Assembly: GCA_963422465.1 (NCBI GenBank)
Contig: OY730172.1
Coordinates: 4,650,001-4,714,000 of the forward strand
Direction: 5' to 3'
Length of the DNA stretch: 64,000 nt
DNA from: Lichina pygmaea
Lineage: Eukaryota > Ascomycota > Lichinomycetes > Lichinales > Lichinaceae
The position numbers and the translations under genes are program-made. Under the pieces are notes generated by a model, which did no database searches, was not told the DNA's origin, and saw nothing but the letters and a program-made list of their open reading frames with translations. This document shows, in pieces, positions 21,340-33,023 of this stretch (its first letter is position 1; each line of letters opens with the position of its first letter).

Positions 21340-24173
21340 ATGCCACAATCGAGATCGCGTCGCTCGGTTCGAGGAAGGTCAAAGAATCAGTCTCTCCTTA
21401 CCGACCTTACCTTTGAGACATCCTCTACCTCCAATGAGACCGAACGGGCCGACAACAGATCATGGAGTCCAATCCTTGCTACCAAAGAGCTCTCGAACCC
21501 CACAATGCATCAAATTACAGGTAATTATAAGATTGGCTTCTCTCGCGCTCTATCAGATCTTGCCTGTCTAAAACATGTTACGTGCTGCTGCACACCCGAA
21601 CGCTGTGATAGGCAAAAGCTAAGCATGGAGTCTTAAAGCAACTCCTCCCAAGGGACCGCAACTACCTCTCAAGGAAATATTGAAGCGCACCAGCAACATT
21701 CAGGCATACGTCCAGGGTGATTGCCCGGACATGCCAGTGATAGAGAAGCTCCGCAGGGTAGATACATTCTACTGTCTTATGGTCTTGTTCTTTGTAACAC
21801 AATAGGTTCTTGCAGACATAAGAGTCATGCTCTACAATCCTCTATCTTCTTTCCTTGGCTTGCTGGTCATTGGCTGCGATGCAGAAAGGTTGTAACATGC
21901 ATGGCGGACAGACGCGCTCACTTGATGTTCATGTTTGTGCAGGTCACCGAGGATACATACATCATCAGCCACTTCTTATACCGTCACATCAATGAGCCCG
22001 ACGGACAGGACAGGCCCGCCACAGACGATGACGATTATGCTCAGGTCAAGAAATTGTACCAATGGTTGTCCCAGATTCTCATACCGCCCGGTTATATTCT
22101 TGGCCAATGGGACAATGACAAAGTCGAAGATGATGACTACGATGAAGACGATGGCGGGGAGCAAGATACACAGCAAAGGGATCAAGGTGACTACGTGCTA
22201 TCTCTTATCCTCGCCCCGCTTGTCTCTTTCTCAAGGACGTCAGTTCAAGTTTGTCTCTATATTAAGAAGTTTTTGTATAGAACCCATCGCCGCCGCCACA
22301 AAACCCGGCCGCCGTCAGAAAGGGGGAGCACAAGCGGAAAAGCAACCGACGGCCGATGAAGTCTTCGTCTTTTCATGCAGTGCTCACCTCGCGTTGAGCG
22401 TCCTTGAAAAGTTGGACTTTCTCTTCCCGCTGGGTGGCTATCACGAAGGCCGATTGGACGTGATGGCCAGGATGGCGATATACACAGATAAGCGTGATCC
22501 GTGGTCGAGCAGTACCGGTTCATGCGATGCTGCAAAACGCTTGATAGGGAAATATGTACCCTTATCGCATCCTCCTGCCGAGACCCCTACACCGTCCTCT
22601 TCGTCATCCCCCGCCGTCCCATCACCAGCGTTAGCTACAGCACCATGGTCTTCTTCCACTTCTTCTCCTTTTCCCGTCACCAAATCCGCCCTCTTCGATC
22701 ACATCTTGTCGAAGATCGTCAAGCCAATCTTTGCAAGGACCAAGAAGAACCCAGACGTCACTTCGGAAGGCCGAAAGGCCATGAGCACGAATCTCATGCG
22801 CACCAAGCATGAGCGCAGCGGTGGTGGCGTTGTATTCGGGAAGGAGGAGAAGCATACCAAGCCCTGGAAGTACGACAAGCGCTATATTCTCACCATCTTT
22901 CGATGGGTGTTGCTGAATATGGATGGACACATGAAAGTATGCCCCCTGTGGCTATATTCTCTTCACACCAACACGCTACGGACCCCCACTCCCTCTCTCT
23001 ATCCCGTCAGATTGCTGATGCGCCTCGGTATGCTGACCTCACCCCCACTCTCCCTTCACTCATTATCATTTAGGTCCGAGCAGTTCAGTGCAAATGGCCG
23101 CTTATCGTACCGCCTTTACTGGCGCTCCTCGACGATCATTCGACGACCGTGAAGGCCAAAGGCTGCGAGCTGCTGACCATACTCCTCAGAAACACCACGC
23201 CGCAGCTGCTCGAAAGCACGGGGCTCGGGGACGTCTTTCAAGACGCGCTCATGCCTTGTCTATCGTACCTGCCCAGTTTGACTCCCCCGGCGCAGTCCGC
23301 GAGCTTGCTCGCCGAAGCCTATCCAGCTCTGTTACAGCTCAGTCGAGTGCGGTATCCGTACTCAATGTCTTTGAGGTCATCGACGTCGACCGCCACCAAA
23401 CGACAGCCCTACGGCCACGGCGAGGAAGAACTCGCGGACGTGAACTACAAGCCGAAAAGAGTTCTTCTGGATAAAATCATGAGGGACGGCATCCTGACCG
23501 GCTATGCGCATTGTCGGGAATTCATTCGAGTCGCCGTGGTCTTAGTGGACCAGATGGGTTCTATCGTGGAAGAGATGGGAATATGGGCCGTGAAGCACTT
23601 GAAAGTACGGCTCCCCATCTTTCCTTACCTACGGCTCTCCTGCCGAGTACCCCCCCCCCCCCCCCCCCCAACGGTCTATTTAAATTGGTGACTCGAGCTG
23701 AATAGCACATCCTGCCCTTGCTATCGGACATCCTCGCCGAGCCAATGGGAATGGCGTGCCCGGCTCTTCTCGTCGCAGCGACCAAGACCCAAGCGATCGT
23801 TCTCAAGACTTGCTGGCCGAGAGTGACGGCCCATCGAGCAGAAGTCATCAGGGGCGTGGTCATTTGTTTCGGCTACATTGTTGAGATCGCTGACGATGCC
23901 GAGAACGAGAATCTCGGCGGCGGCGGACAGTCGTCCAAAAAGTATGACCAGCTTTTTGAAGATATGCAGCTGGTCCAGAGACAGCTGCTCATAAACTGGC
24001 GACTGCTGGTCAACGCTGTTGGGGACGGTGTCGATATTCGATCGGAGTTGCAGAGCCTGGGAGAGATTGATAATCGGATCTTGGCGCTCCTCGAAGAGAT
24101 GGAGAAGGAAGAACCAGAATACGACGAGGGGGAGGAGAAGAAAGAAGAGAAGGGGAATGGTAAGGAAAAATGA
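21340..24173 (+). CDS. TTI2: Tel2-interacting protein Tti2 (TTT complex)
   Basis: Six exons: 21340-21520, 21639-21757, 21943-22186, 22281-22936, 23074-23604 and 23706-24173, coding for 732 residues. The helical-repeat segments 'WKYDKRYILTIFRWVL', 'WPLIVPPLLALLDDH', 'KGCELLTILLRNTTPQLLE', 'GLGDVFQDALMPCLSYLPS' and 'VLKTCWPRVTAHRAEVIRGV' match what I know of the C-terminal part of fungal Tti2. With Tel2 and Tti1 it helps Hsp90 fold PIKK kinases (TOR, ATM, ATR). The N-terminal exons are less conserved; the donor of intron 2 could be GTAGAT at 21758 or a later GTAACA. Intron 4 (137 nt) holds a 17-nt pseudo-exon that breaks phase. Intron 5 contains a run of 20 C. The tail is an E/K-rich low-complexity stretch. 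Confidence 0.78.
23650..23669. repeat. Poly(C) run of 20 inside a TTI2 intron
   Basis: Twenty consecutive C residues lie between donor 23605 and acceptor 23705, in the place of the polypyrimidine tract. Confidence 0.95.
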
Positions 24174-24589
24174 CGAGCGACGGACGAGGAAATGGGAAGC
24201 AATCAGCGTCACGGATCACATCTCTCCCGTTGTCCTACGACGGTGGACGAAGGATTAGGAGAAAAAGAAGGAGAAGAAAAAATGAACCAAGTAACGGAAA
24301 AAGGAAGAGGCTGAAGATCACTAGCTTCAGAACATCAACTCATGCAGGACAGCATCTGAGCGATGACTCGACTCGAGACAGAAGAATTCATAAAGAGGGC
24401 CAAGCGCTACGTTTCATAATCTATTCTACTGTAGTTTTCACGGTAGTATGTTCCATCAAGTCCAGCGGCCGGGGGTGAGGGGAATGGAGAAAGGGCTACG
24501 GGGGATGATTGAGAAAGAAGGGGGGGGGCGTTCAAATTATATCCTCGGTCCATAATGGAGCACGAGAGAATGGAGGAGTACCGTGCAGG

Positions 24590-24980
24590 AATGGAATCAG
24601 CATCAGACTCTCGGAGTTAGACGTCCGGCGTCATCAACAGCAGTAGCAGTATCACCGTCAGGTATCAGCTATAGTATCCGTGTCAGGTATTAGCAGCAGT
24701 AGTATCTGTATCGGGTGTCAGGGTCAGATATCAGCGTGGAGTATCAACGTCAGGTATCAGCAGCAGTATAAGCAGCAGCAATACCACCAACGCCGTCAGC
24801 AGTGTCGGTGACAAGCATCAGTGGCAAGGATCAGCGTGAAGTATCAGCGTCAAGTACGATATCAGTGAAGGATACCAGCAGCGGTACCACTGGCAGTATG
24901 GGCGTCAGATATCGGCGTTTAAATATTAGCGTCAAATATCAGCGTCCGGTATCACCAGCAGTACGGTATCGCTGTAACCC
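24590..24980. repeat. Degenerate minisatellite of GTATCAGC(A/G)(G/T)CA words
   Basis: More than a dozen near copies of a roughly 11-13-base word related to GTATCAGCGTCA follow one another with irregular spacing and CAGCAG interruptions. Confidence 0.8.
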
Positions 24981-25689
24981 TACTCTTGTAGTAGCTCTAC
25001 GTACAATCCGTTTCTCACCGCCACCCGTGCCACTTGCGACTGTCCCGAGAAGAGTCGAAATCGCCCTCGCAGGTTATGATCATCCCGGCCCCATCATCTA
25101 CCGTACCATTTGCACACGTGATTTCCCCCAAAACCCATATCGGACTGGGCTGGGGAGAGGCGTGGGGAAGGCAGTGTTGTTTTCCCCTATACCGGTGTAT
25201 TCCCCATCTGTGGTTCCGTTTTAAGGACGATTGGTCTAGGAGGGTTTGAAGGCGCCACTCGTGGGAGTCTAGGAAATTAGCCAGTCTAAATATCAATTCA
25301 TCGGTGCTGGACCTAGTTATACTGTCGCCATCCGAAATTGGCAAGTGGGATACCTGGGCGCTCAGACAGCTGGCTTGTTCAGGTCTGAAAAGAAAAAGGG
25401 GGGAGGGGGGGAGAAAGGGGCCACGGTTCGGTCCTCGCATCGTCCATCTGATCGTATCATTTCTCTTTGATTCTTAATCTTTGTCTTGAGAGCCAAGAGG
25501 GGTCGAATTCATATGCTCAAGCAATGTACTCCACCAAGGTACTGGTCTTTAAATCAGTTTGATCACAGATTCCTTGTAACCAACCACTGCCAATCTACCT
25601 CATCTGAGCTAGAGCACCCCCAACCAAATAAAAATAAGGTCTCGACTCTTCTTGCAATCGCCTACACACTCCATAGCCTACGGTACGAC

Positions 25690-25870
25690 ACAGTTGTCAG
25701 CAGCAACCGCAACGATCATCGACATCACCGTCACTACTATCACCACCATTGCTATCGCCAGCAAGCGCAACCTCCATCACCACCGCCACCACCATCATCA
25801 CTACTACTACTATCCGCAGCACTCACAGCCACCACCATCAGCAACGACTACAACCACGATCACAGCCAAC
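25690..25870. repeat. CAN-triplet-rich low-complexity tract
   Basis: The stretch is dominated by CAC, CAT, ACT and CAG triplets (ATCACCACCATTGC type). One + frame reads as His/Pro/Leu-rich low complexity, but there is no support for translation. Confidence 0.7.
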
Positions 25871-26015
25871 AGCTAATAAAGCACAAAACGCCTCGAGGTA
25901 AAGTTTTTTGAACAGTCATGTCCCCTTCGGATACTGCTCGCAGGGGTAGGCAGCCTCGGCCTCGATCGAATTTGTCGCACGACTAAGCAAGTGACGAGTA
26001 TACTGTATCAGATCT

Positions 26016-26131
26016 CCACTTGTACGAGTATCACTCTTCGACGTATTGTTGTTCGAGTCGAGATTTCTCATTTCAGCGAATTACTGCTGGCAGGCTCTGT
26101 ATTCTAACTTGGAAGAATTAGCCGGTCTTGA
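26016..26131 (-). pseudogene. Decayed tandem copy of the FIG4 3' end
   Basis: Bases 26016-26131 align without large gaps to 26174-26290, the last codons of FIG4 and its stop region. Shared anchors include TACGAG, ATCAC, CTGCTGG and TGTAT at equal spacing. Most differences turn C or G in the gene into T or A in the copy, as expected from repeat-induced point mutation or deamination. The copy is non-coding now. Confidence 0.75.
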
Positions 26132-26186
26132 TGAATTACAGGTACTGTACAGGATCAAGTATATGACGCCTTAGCTCGTACGAGCA

Positions 26187-29100
26187 TCACGCCTCGACGC
26201 GCTGCTGCTTGAACAGCGACTTCCCCTTCAACCACTGCTGGTAGGCCTTGTATCTCTTCTTGGAGTAATCGGCCTCGGTGACGGAGAGCGGGTTGTCGGA
26301 GACGGTCAGGTACTCGCGAAAGACGGCCATGTCCTCGGCGCTGCATGGCATGTTGCTGTTGAGCATCTCGTCGGCTGCAGCAGCAGACATGCCAGCTGCG
26401 GATGCGGATCCGAGGCCGGATTCAAGCCCGCTGTAGTCCGGCGTAGATCCAATCCAGGTCGTATCTAGATGTACGCCGTTCAGATACTGCCACAGATCGA
26501 GATGCGCCTCGGCCGGTGGCCCGTCGCTCGAGTCGACGAGAGAGAGGTTGTGCGGGTGGTCGAGGTATCGTTGGTACTCTGCCGCCTCGGCCTCCGTGAC
26601 GACCGGGTTCAACGAGTCGTGCACGAACTGTTCGAGCGTGCGTTGGCCCGGAGCCGGAGCCGGAGCCGGAGCTTTTTCCACCGGCGCCGAATCGAACTCG
26701 ACCGGCCTTCCATCGGCGTGAGACGGAAGAGACCATGGCGACGACGTCAGTGTCTCGGGACGTATTGTCCGCGACGTCTCGGACGAGGTGTCGTCGCTCT
26801 TGTACCCACACAGCTCGTTCGACGACGTGCCCCTCCTATTTCTCGAGCGCCGTGGGCTATCCTGCAAGCCATTGCTCCTGACCCGGAACGGGCTCGGGTC
26901 GATGGCTCCCTCCTGGTCCTGCTTGAAGGGCGCGTACTTGAGCGTCGAGTTCATGCGGAGGGCGAAAAGCTTGGAGAACGACGAGAGGGCCAACGGTCGA
27001 TAGTACTCCAGCCAATAGTCCTCCAACGGGCCGGGCGAGCCGTCTGTCGCGTCCTTTGGCCGTTCTGGCACGGGCGGCATCTCTGCGTCCTTCAGGAACT
27101 CCGGCGTGTACCAGTTGATGTAGCTCCGGCGCTGCTTGGTCGCCCACTTGCGAGGGTCCGAATGGTGGAGGTAGTAGTCAGTCGACAGATCCCAGAGCAT
27201 CGGCTGTCCTTGGGTGAAGATGTAGTTGCCGAGAAACAAGTTGTAGGCTTCCTGGCGCTGACCGTCCAGGAAGGAATTGTGGTAGTAGCGCTTGAAGCTC
27301 TCGACCATGTCCCTCGAGTGGCTAGTCCACGTGTTGATCTTCCGGTAGGTCTCCATGGTGTTGACCAGGTGGGAGCCGCCATACTGAACGGCAAGGGTGT
27401 CACCATGATCGTGGAACCTGAACATCGATCAGCCAAACCCGGGCTTGCCGAGGATGAAGCCCCACCCCCCAACCCAGGACGTACATGTGGGTGAACAGGT
27501 TGACAGAATCAGTGTCGTATTCCAAGACCGGTTCGCTGATGACCCCAAGAGCGTGCAGTTGGTGGCCCAGAGCACGCTTGCCGATGACGAACTGGGCCGC
27601 GTTCGTTCTATCGAGACAGTCGATGCAGTTTGTCCTCGCAACTCCCCGCTGCAGCGTCGGTTTCACATTCCAGTCGTCTCCGTTGCGGAAGAAGCCGGTG
27701 ACCGACAAGATGTCCTCGGCAATCGATTCAAGCGTTCCGATCACATCTTGGTCGCGGCTGCAAGTCCGTAAGCCACCGGAGATGGCGATCGCCAAGCATC
27801 ACACTCACCTTCTTGACGCTCGGCTCATGTCCCAGGCCTTGTATATAATCCGTTTGTCTTCCGGCAGGAATTGGTTGAGATAGGCGATGGCATTAGTATA
27901 CTCATGCAGCAACTTGGACTCGCGGGGTATCCGCTCCCTTGCCTATGCGAGTTTAGCAAGGGGGGGGGTGAATCGCTCAGACCTGGAGGACAACGGCACC
28001 TTTACGAGGTTGAGCACGTAGATTGGGGTACCGTATCGTTCAAAGAGATTGTCGAAATGGAGCGCCGCCGCCGAATAGAAAGGGTCGATGAGGTTTACTG
28101 CGTCGGGGTGAGCCTCGTCGGCGAGCTAGAAGACCAGACCGAAGCAACCTACTTTCAATGGGAGGCTTGGGCGACACGCCGCTCGTATCCTGCGTCCAGA
28201 AGACCGGGATGCTGCCACGATGTTGGACGTACGAAGTGTAGTTCCAGTTAGCATATAGCTTCGCGCCGGGAGCGTGAAAAGAGGTGGTAAGCATATCGGA
28301 GACGATCTGCTCCGTCTCAACGTCGTTCGCGACGTAGCCCTGGACGGGTCAGCGCAGCAGATAGCAAGTGGATCGATGCGTCACCATACCAGATCGTTCG
28401 TGCCTCGCTTCAGAAACCTCGCGCCGGCAAAGAAGCGTGATCGTCTGGCGATGATCGTGATGTGAATGGACCGGCCGTACACGTACAACGCTTTTTCCTG
28501 GAGGTAAGCCGTTTTTCTGTGTCAGGGAGGCAGAAGGCTCCCTACTAGACTGATCGACGTGACCGTGCACAATCGGCAGACACCAATCCAGCGTGGACTT
28601 GAGCAGTTTCAGAGCCGGTTCCAGGAGGTAGTGGTTCCACACGAACATGCCGTTGAGATCGTGCTTCCTCGAGCCAGGAGCGGCGGCTTGGACGTTCTGT
28701 CGAGCGTGGATGATGTTACGCTGCAGGGTGCGCGTGACGTTGTACGAATGGCTGAAGTAGAATGACCGGGTCAGGTCGAGATTGTTCAAGATGGTCAAGA
28801 AACGAGCTTCCTCCGGATGCCGATCGGATCTGAACCTCGACGTCGACGGCTTGGCCAGAGAGACCAGCTCGGTCCCATCGACCTGGTATATGTAGTGACC
28901 ACCGATCACCGCCACCTGGCTTCGCTTCGTGATCAGTAACATGTAGTAGGGGCCGGTGAAGCGGATAAACCCAAGCAGACCCCAGGCGCTGCACTTCATC
29001 TTCAAACCACCGGTGCTCTTATTGCCGTCGTCGATGGTGCTCAAAAGCTGGTTCATCTGGTCCTTTGTGTACACCGCTCCATCTTCGGTCAAGCTGAGCT

Positions 29101-29557
29101 CTCCATCATGCGCCATGCGCTCAATCTTCAGAACGCGGAAGCGATCATCAGTCAAGTCACCGCCGACGATGTAGAACTTGGACGCGGTCAGGTAGACAGA
29201 AAACCGATGCATCTCGTAGATGGTGCCCGGCGCTGGTTCGATCGGCCGTTTTGTTCGAGACCTCTCTATGCCTTTGCTCAAGTCGTTTGATGCGTGCTGG
29301 TTATTCTCTGTTTTGGGCAATCCATGTGCCTGTCCAGGGTGTGGAGATTGATCAAATCCGGGAAGGTTTTCCGGAGGGACCAGTTCGTCATCTGGGATAG
29401 CCTCACTTGCAGGCACTATCGTGAATTCATGCTCGGCGAGGTTTAGGCCTGGAATCTGCCCTTCCGCCTGGGAATTCCCATAGTCCGGATGTGAATCTCG
29501 GCGACAGTCCCCGGACATCCCTTCCGTATCGGACGACATAATCGAGCTGTTCACCAT
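26187..29557 (-). CDS. FIG4: SAC-domain phosphatidylinositol-3,5-bisphosphate 5-phosphatase Fig4
   Basis: Seven exons: 28546-29557, 28390-28490, 28153-28339, 28000-28097, 27809-27942, 27485-27757 and 26187-27417, giving 1011 residues. SAC-domain blocks are in order: '[19 protein letters not shown]', '[20 protein letters not shown]', '[20 protein letters not shown]', '[13 protein letters not shown]', '[19 protein letters not shown]', the catalytic CX5R(T) loop '[10 protein letters not shown]' near residue 556-562, and '[20 protein letters not shown]'. Fig4 acts with Vac14 and Fab1 on the vacuole and endosome membrane, both removing and promoting PI(3,5)P2. Exon 2 was joined so that '[14 protein letters not shown]' keeps the family spacing. 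The C-terminal 300 residues hold the conserved '[11 protein letters not shown]' and a proline/alanine repeat. The ATG at 29555-29557 was chosen over upstream non-ATG frame. Confidence 0.92.
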
Positions 29558-30411
29558 GCGAGTGATCCAAGAAATCAATTTACAGTCCAGAATGATGTAT
29601 CCGGTAACCAGAAAATAAGTCCACTTCGTACGATTGGTCTCCGCTTCGCTGGCATTATACTCTCATCGTAGAGTACCTCTTTATATGGCAAGACTCTCCT
29701 CAATCATCGATTGATGTGAGCACAAGCAAGATCGTCATCATGTGCTTAGTCGTCACGAGTGCCATGATCATCTGCAGAGAGCATCTTGGCCTATTATTTA
29801 TATTTTATGTTGGCGTAGTGCTAGTCCACCGTAACTTACACCGATAAAAGTGGCGCTGCAAAGCAATGTACAGTGGGGGTCCGTACCGGTAAGTGTTAGA
29901 CGAAGATTTCTCATAACTTTAGCAGTAGTTTCCTCTTCGCTGGTTACTTCCCGAGAAATCATCAAGGAATGACAAGAGTCACAAGAAACCTTCTAACACT
30001 TACTCGTACGGACCCCCACTGTAGCTCCGAAGGCACGTGACCCACCACTGAATCAGCATGTCTCTTCCACGTGGGATGATGTGCTGTCATCTCGGAAAAA
30101 CAGTTTCTCCACGCCGGAGCGCCTACGTTTGAAACGAAGGCAGACCAGTTGGCATTTTCACATGTGAATCGGCAGGCAAAAAACGAGGCACATGGGAGCC
30201 TATATCCCCCCCCCTTCCACGTTCATCTGTAAGACGCCGCTGTGGGTGCATCTCCCACTAATAGTGCTATAAAATCCCCGGCGAAGGGCACACCACTCGG
30301 GCGAAGCAGTGGTATCATGATATTCGACCCCGGCCAGGATGGGAAAAGCTTTCACGACCCTCCACTCTCTGCCATAAATCCATTACTTCCGTTTCATGCA
30401 TCAACAGCAGA
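29558..30411. promoter_or_regulatory. Divergent promoter region of FIG4 and the J-protein gene
   Basis: About 850 bases without a gene. It contains one small inverted-repeat element (29871-30021, listed separately) and a run of nine C at about 30206. Confidence 0.6.
29871..30021. mobile_element. Tc1/mariner-type MITE, 151 bp, TA target duplication
   Basis: 30-base terminal inverted repeats, 29871-29900 and 29992-30021, begin CAGTGGGGGTCCGTAC and match at all but two or three positions. TA dinucleotides flank both ends. There is no coding capacity. CAGTG-type ends with a TA duplication are typical of Tc1/mariner elements, so this is a non-autonomous copy. It lies in the FIG4 / J-protein promoter region. 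Confidence 0.85.
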
Positions 30412-31451
30412 ATGTCAGAGCAGTCAGGTCGCAGCGACGACGCATCGTTGCCCACGACGATGCAGACATCTGTGATCGCTGGTACGTCCGAGGACTGCCC
30501 TCAATCGCCAGCCATGTGTACTGACGTGGGAGCAGATATCCTGGCAGAGGAAGACGTATGTTTGCTGCCATCTCGTTGGCATCACCACAACGACGCTCAT
30601 CAGCCCTAGCTATACAAGGTCATTGGCGCGTCGAGATCGTGTACATCTGCCGAGTTGCGAAGATGCTACCTGGAGCGATCGAAGATGTGCCATCCGGATA
30701 AGGTTCCCGACCACATCGAGTCGACCAGGTCAGCAACCTCGTTGACCACGGGCGTCAAGGTGTTGACAGTGTGACATCCAGTGCCTTTCAGCGGCTAGGA
30801 TTCGCTTTCGAGATCCTCAAGTCCCCTTCATCGCGTCGGGCGTACGATCTTGCTCTCGATTCAACCTCGGCCGCCGCCTTCGCGAGCCAGTGTGGCTCGC
30901 TGAACGGCGAGCGAACCTTTCGAGATGCGGTCGAGGCCGTCCTGCAGGAATTTCTCAATGGCGACTTTGCCCAGGTACGGCAAAAGCTGCAGACGCTCAG
31001 CAGATCGTATCCGAACCTGATGAGCGAGGACGTCGTGGGAAATGTGGAGAGGAGCTTTCTGAAGATTCGAGAATTGATGATGACCACTCGGATATACGCC
31101 TTGCTCATCTACATCGAGCTGGGTCGGATTCACCGCGTCCAGAAGCAGCTGATGGGCTTGGGTTACTTTAACGTCGTCGGTCGTGCCCGGTTGACGGTAC
31201 ACCTGGCTCGCGTGACGCTTGCGGTGCCAGTACGGGTCGATCGAGCGTTGAAGCTTCGAGAAGAGAAGGAATGGCAGGCAAAGGCCGCCGGTTTCCATGC
31301 GGCAGGCTTGCCGGTCCCCGAAGCAACGCGGCGGGCCGGCATTCTGAACGAGAGGGTGAGCAAGTTCCTCGAGTTCATCGTTGGCCAAGCGGGCCGAGAC
31401 GATGAGCACGATCATCCGCTACCCGCCATGCAAGCGACCGCGACAGTATGA
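30412..31451 (+). CDS. J-domain (DnaJ-type) co-chaperone, unnamed
   Basis: Exons 30412-30481, 30536-30555, 30610-30728 and 30770-31451 give 296 residues. The J domain at about 25-85 starts 'LYKVIGASRSCTSAELRRC' and has the 'HPDK' signature that stimulates Hsp70 ATPase, then 'AFQRLGFAFEILKSPSSRRA'. The C-terminal 200 residues are helical with a hydrophobic centre ('IYALLIYIELGRI') and no zinc-finger or substrate-binding DnaJ domain, so this is a type III J-protein. Its Hsp70 partner and location are unknown. The second exon is only 20 nt and the last intron only 41 nt, near the lower limit for fungi. Retaining intron 1 (54 nt) would also leave the frame open. Confidence 0.78.
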
Positions 31452-31934
31452 GATACCCCGCCCAGAGCCTTCTCTGTTGCTTTTCGTTTTGGCCATCTTC
31501 AACTGTGAAGATGCGAAGAGAATGTCTCAGGTCGTTTCAAAGCGGGAGTAGGCGTCCTGGAGTTTCTCTTGTTGGACTATGGTAACGTCGACCTTGATGG
31601 ACATGTCGTGTTCTTGTGCTGGGACACATCAGAACTGGACAGGTTCATCTACGGTGGACAGACAATGGTCAAGCTTGAATATCAAGATGACATTTTCTCC
31701 GAGATTCCCCACACAGCCTATGCGCGTGCTTCTGTAGGCTTTACGGCACGGCATCTTGCGATGGAATGAGCACGTTGGCCTGGTTCCGGAGACGGCGAGA
31801 AGTAAGAGACACATCTTGATTTCGTTGCCATGAAGCTACCTTAGCGTACTCAGTACAAGCGCATCCGAATCAATTACCTTGGTCCCGATAACAGTCAAGA
31901 TTGCCTCGGTTTCTTTGAAGACTGATTACCAGTA
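31452..31934. other. Intergenic, no gene seen
   Basis: About 480 bases between the J-protein stop and the palindromic element. A 66-codon frame at 31569-31769 has no recognisable feature. Confidence 0.55.
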
Positions 31935-32680
31935 CCGTACCCGATCACATGACGGTCGATATCAGATAACGAGCAGCTAAGGGGCCCCCTTGATGAAATT
32001 TTGTATAAGTCCACTATCCTTGGTTGGAATCATCTCAAATTTTTATACTGAGTGGAGAATCATATAGAGAAGAGATATCGAGCAATAGAGCTCTAGTATA
32101 CAAAGCGTGATTGCTTTCTCAGGACTCAATCATGTTAATTAGTTCTGGGGCCTCCTAATCTTCCCACCTGTCATCTACATCATCAACATCAGAAGAAGAC
32201 TGTTTTAACTGGTGAATGAGTCTTTCTTGCAGTTGTTACAGCCTTCTGATCTTTTTCCTCCTTCTCTGCCTGCTTCTACAAGGTGCTGTGTTCTGCACTT
32301 GAAACAAGACTTCCCAACAATACGCTCTGCAAGATCTTAGACAGTCTGGGGAGTCATAGACTATTCCTGGATGCTAAGGGCACCAACACACTCCACTAGC
32401 TTTACTTCCTGGGGTCTTCTGCTGATGTCAATGATGAAGATGACCGGTGGGAAGACAAGGAGGTCGCAAGGACTAAGTAATAAAGTTGAGTTCTGAGAAA
32501 ACAGTCACTCTTTGTATACTAGAGCTCTATTGCTCGATATCTCTTCTCTATATGATTCTCTACCCAATATAAAAATTTGAGATGATTCCAACCAAGGATA
32601 GTGGACTTATACAAAATTTCATCAAGGGGGCCCCTCAACTGCTCGCTATCTGATATCGACCGTCATGTGATCGGGTACGG
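31935..32680. mobile_element. Large palindromic fold-back element with TA duplication
   Basis: Outer arms of about 195 bases, 31935-32130 and about 32486-32680, are near-perfect inverted repeats beginning CCGTACCCGATCACATGACGG. TA lies outside both ends. The symmetry continues with lower identity to about 32230 and 32390. Each inner arm carries, in opposite orientation, the same short coding-like tail (for example V-N-D-E-D-D-R-W-E-D), which resembles the acidic C-terminus of pogo/Fot1-type transposases. The element looks like two transposon 3' ends joined head to head. It is a plain DNA-transposon derivative with no transposase gene of its own. Confidence 0.78.
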
Positions 32681-33023
32681 TAGACCACCAAAGTTCGATT
32701 GGACATTTGATACGTCTGATAAATGGGATTTGGTAGTGGAGCGGAGAGCAAGGACACGGATCAGCACTTTTGGCTGTATGTATGTACCGTTCGTTCCACA
32801 GCACCTGATCACGGCGAAGCAGGGCCCCTAAAGGCTGGGTCAAAGGCATCCACCCATCTAGGCTTTAACAGAGGCCGTCGTGCCAAGAACGCAAGCTATT
32901 TCGCACTAAACGATCGCTAAACCCCTCCGCTCCAGGCCTGCATTTCCTCACTTGGTCCTCTGTGTCTACCTGCGCCGGCAGGACTGACAGCTCTGAGCCA
33001 AAACAGAGCAGTCACTCTTTGAC
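32681..33023. promoter_or_regulatory. Upstream region of the U1A/U2B'' gene
   Basis: About 340 bases between the palindromic element and the start codon. Nothing else was recognised. Confidence 0.5.

Larger units (their letters stand above)
24174..26186. other. 2-kb intergenic region with degenerate repeats
   Basis: No credible gene. The segment at about 24590-24980 is a degenerate minisatellite (GTATCAGC words), and 25690-25870 is rich in CAN triplets. 26016-26131 resembles the FIG4 3' end. These are listed separately. The remainder shows nothing I recognise. Confidence 0.65.

Noticed and set aside
22937-23073. A possible 17-nt exon inside TTI2 intron 4, between CGTCAG and GTATGC
   Set aside because: The splice signals look fair, but including it breaks the reading frame, whereas one 137-nt intron joins two conserved segments in phase.
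24590-24980. A CRISPR-like array
   Set aside because: The words are degenerate, unevenly spaced and without unique spacers of constant length, and the DNA is eukaryotic. It is a minisatellite.
25652-25911. Histidine/threonine-rich frames in the CAN-triplet tract, possibly a small secreted or metal-binding peptide
   Set aside because: Several frames are open simply because of the triplet composition. No signal peptide or conserved start was found.
26469-27494. A 341-codon + frame opposite FIG4
   Set aside because: It is antisense to the conserved FIG4 exons and full of Arg/Val runs. No family motif is seen.
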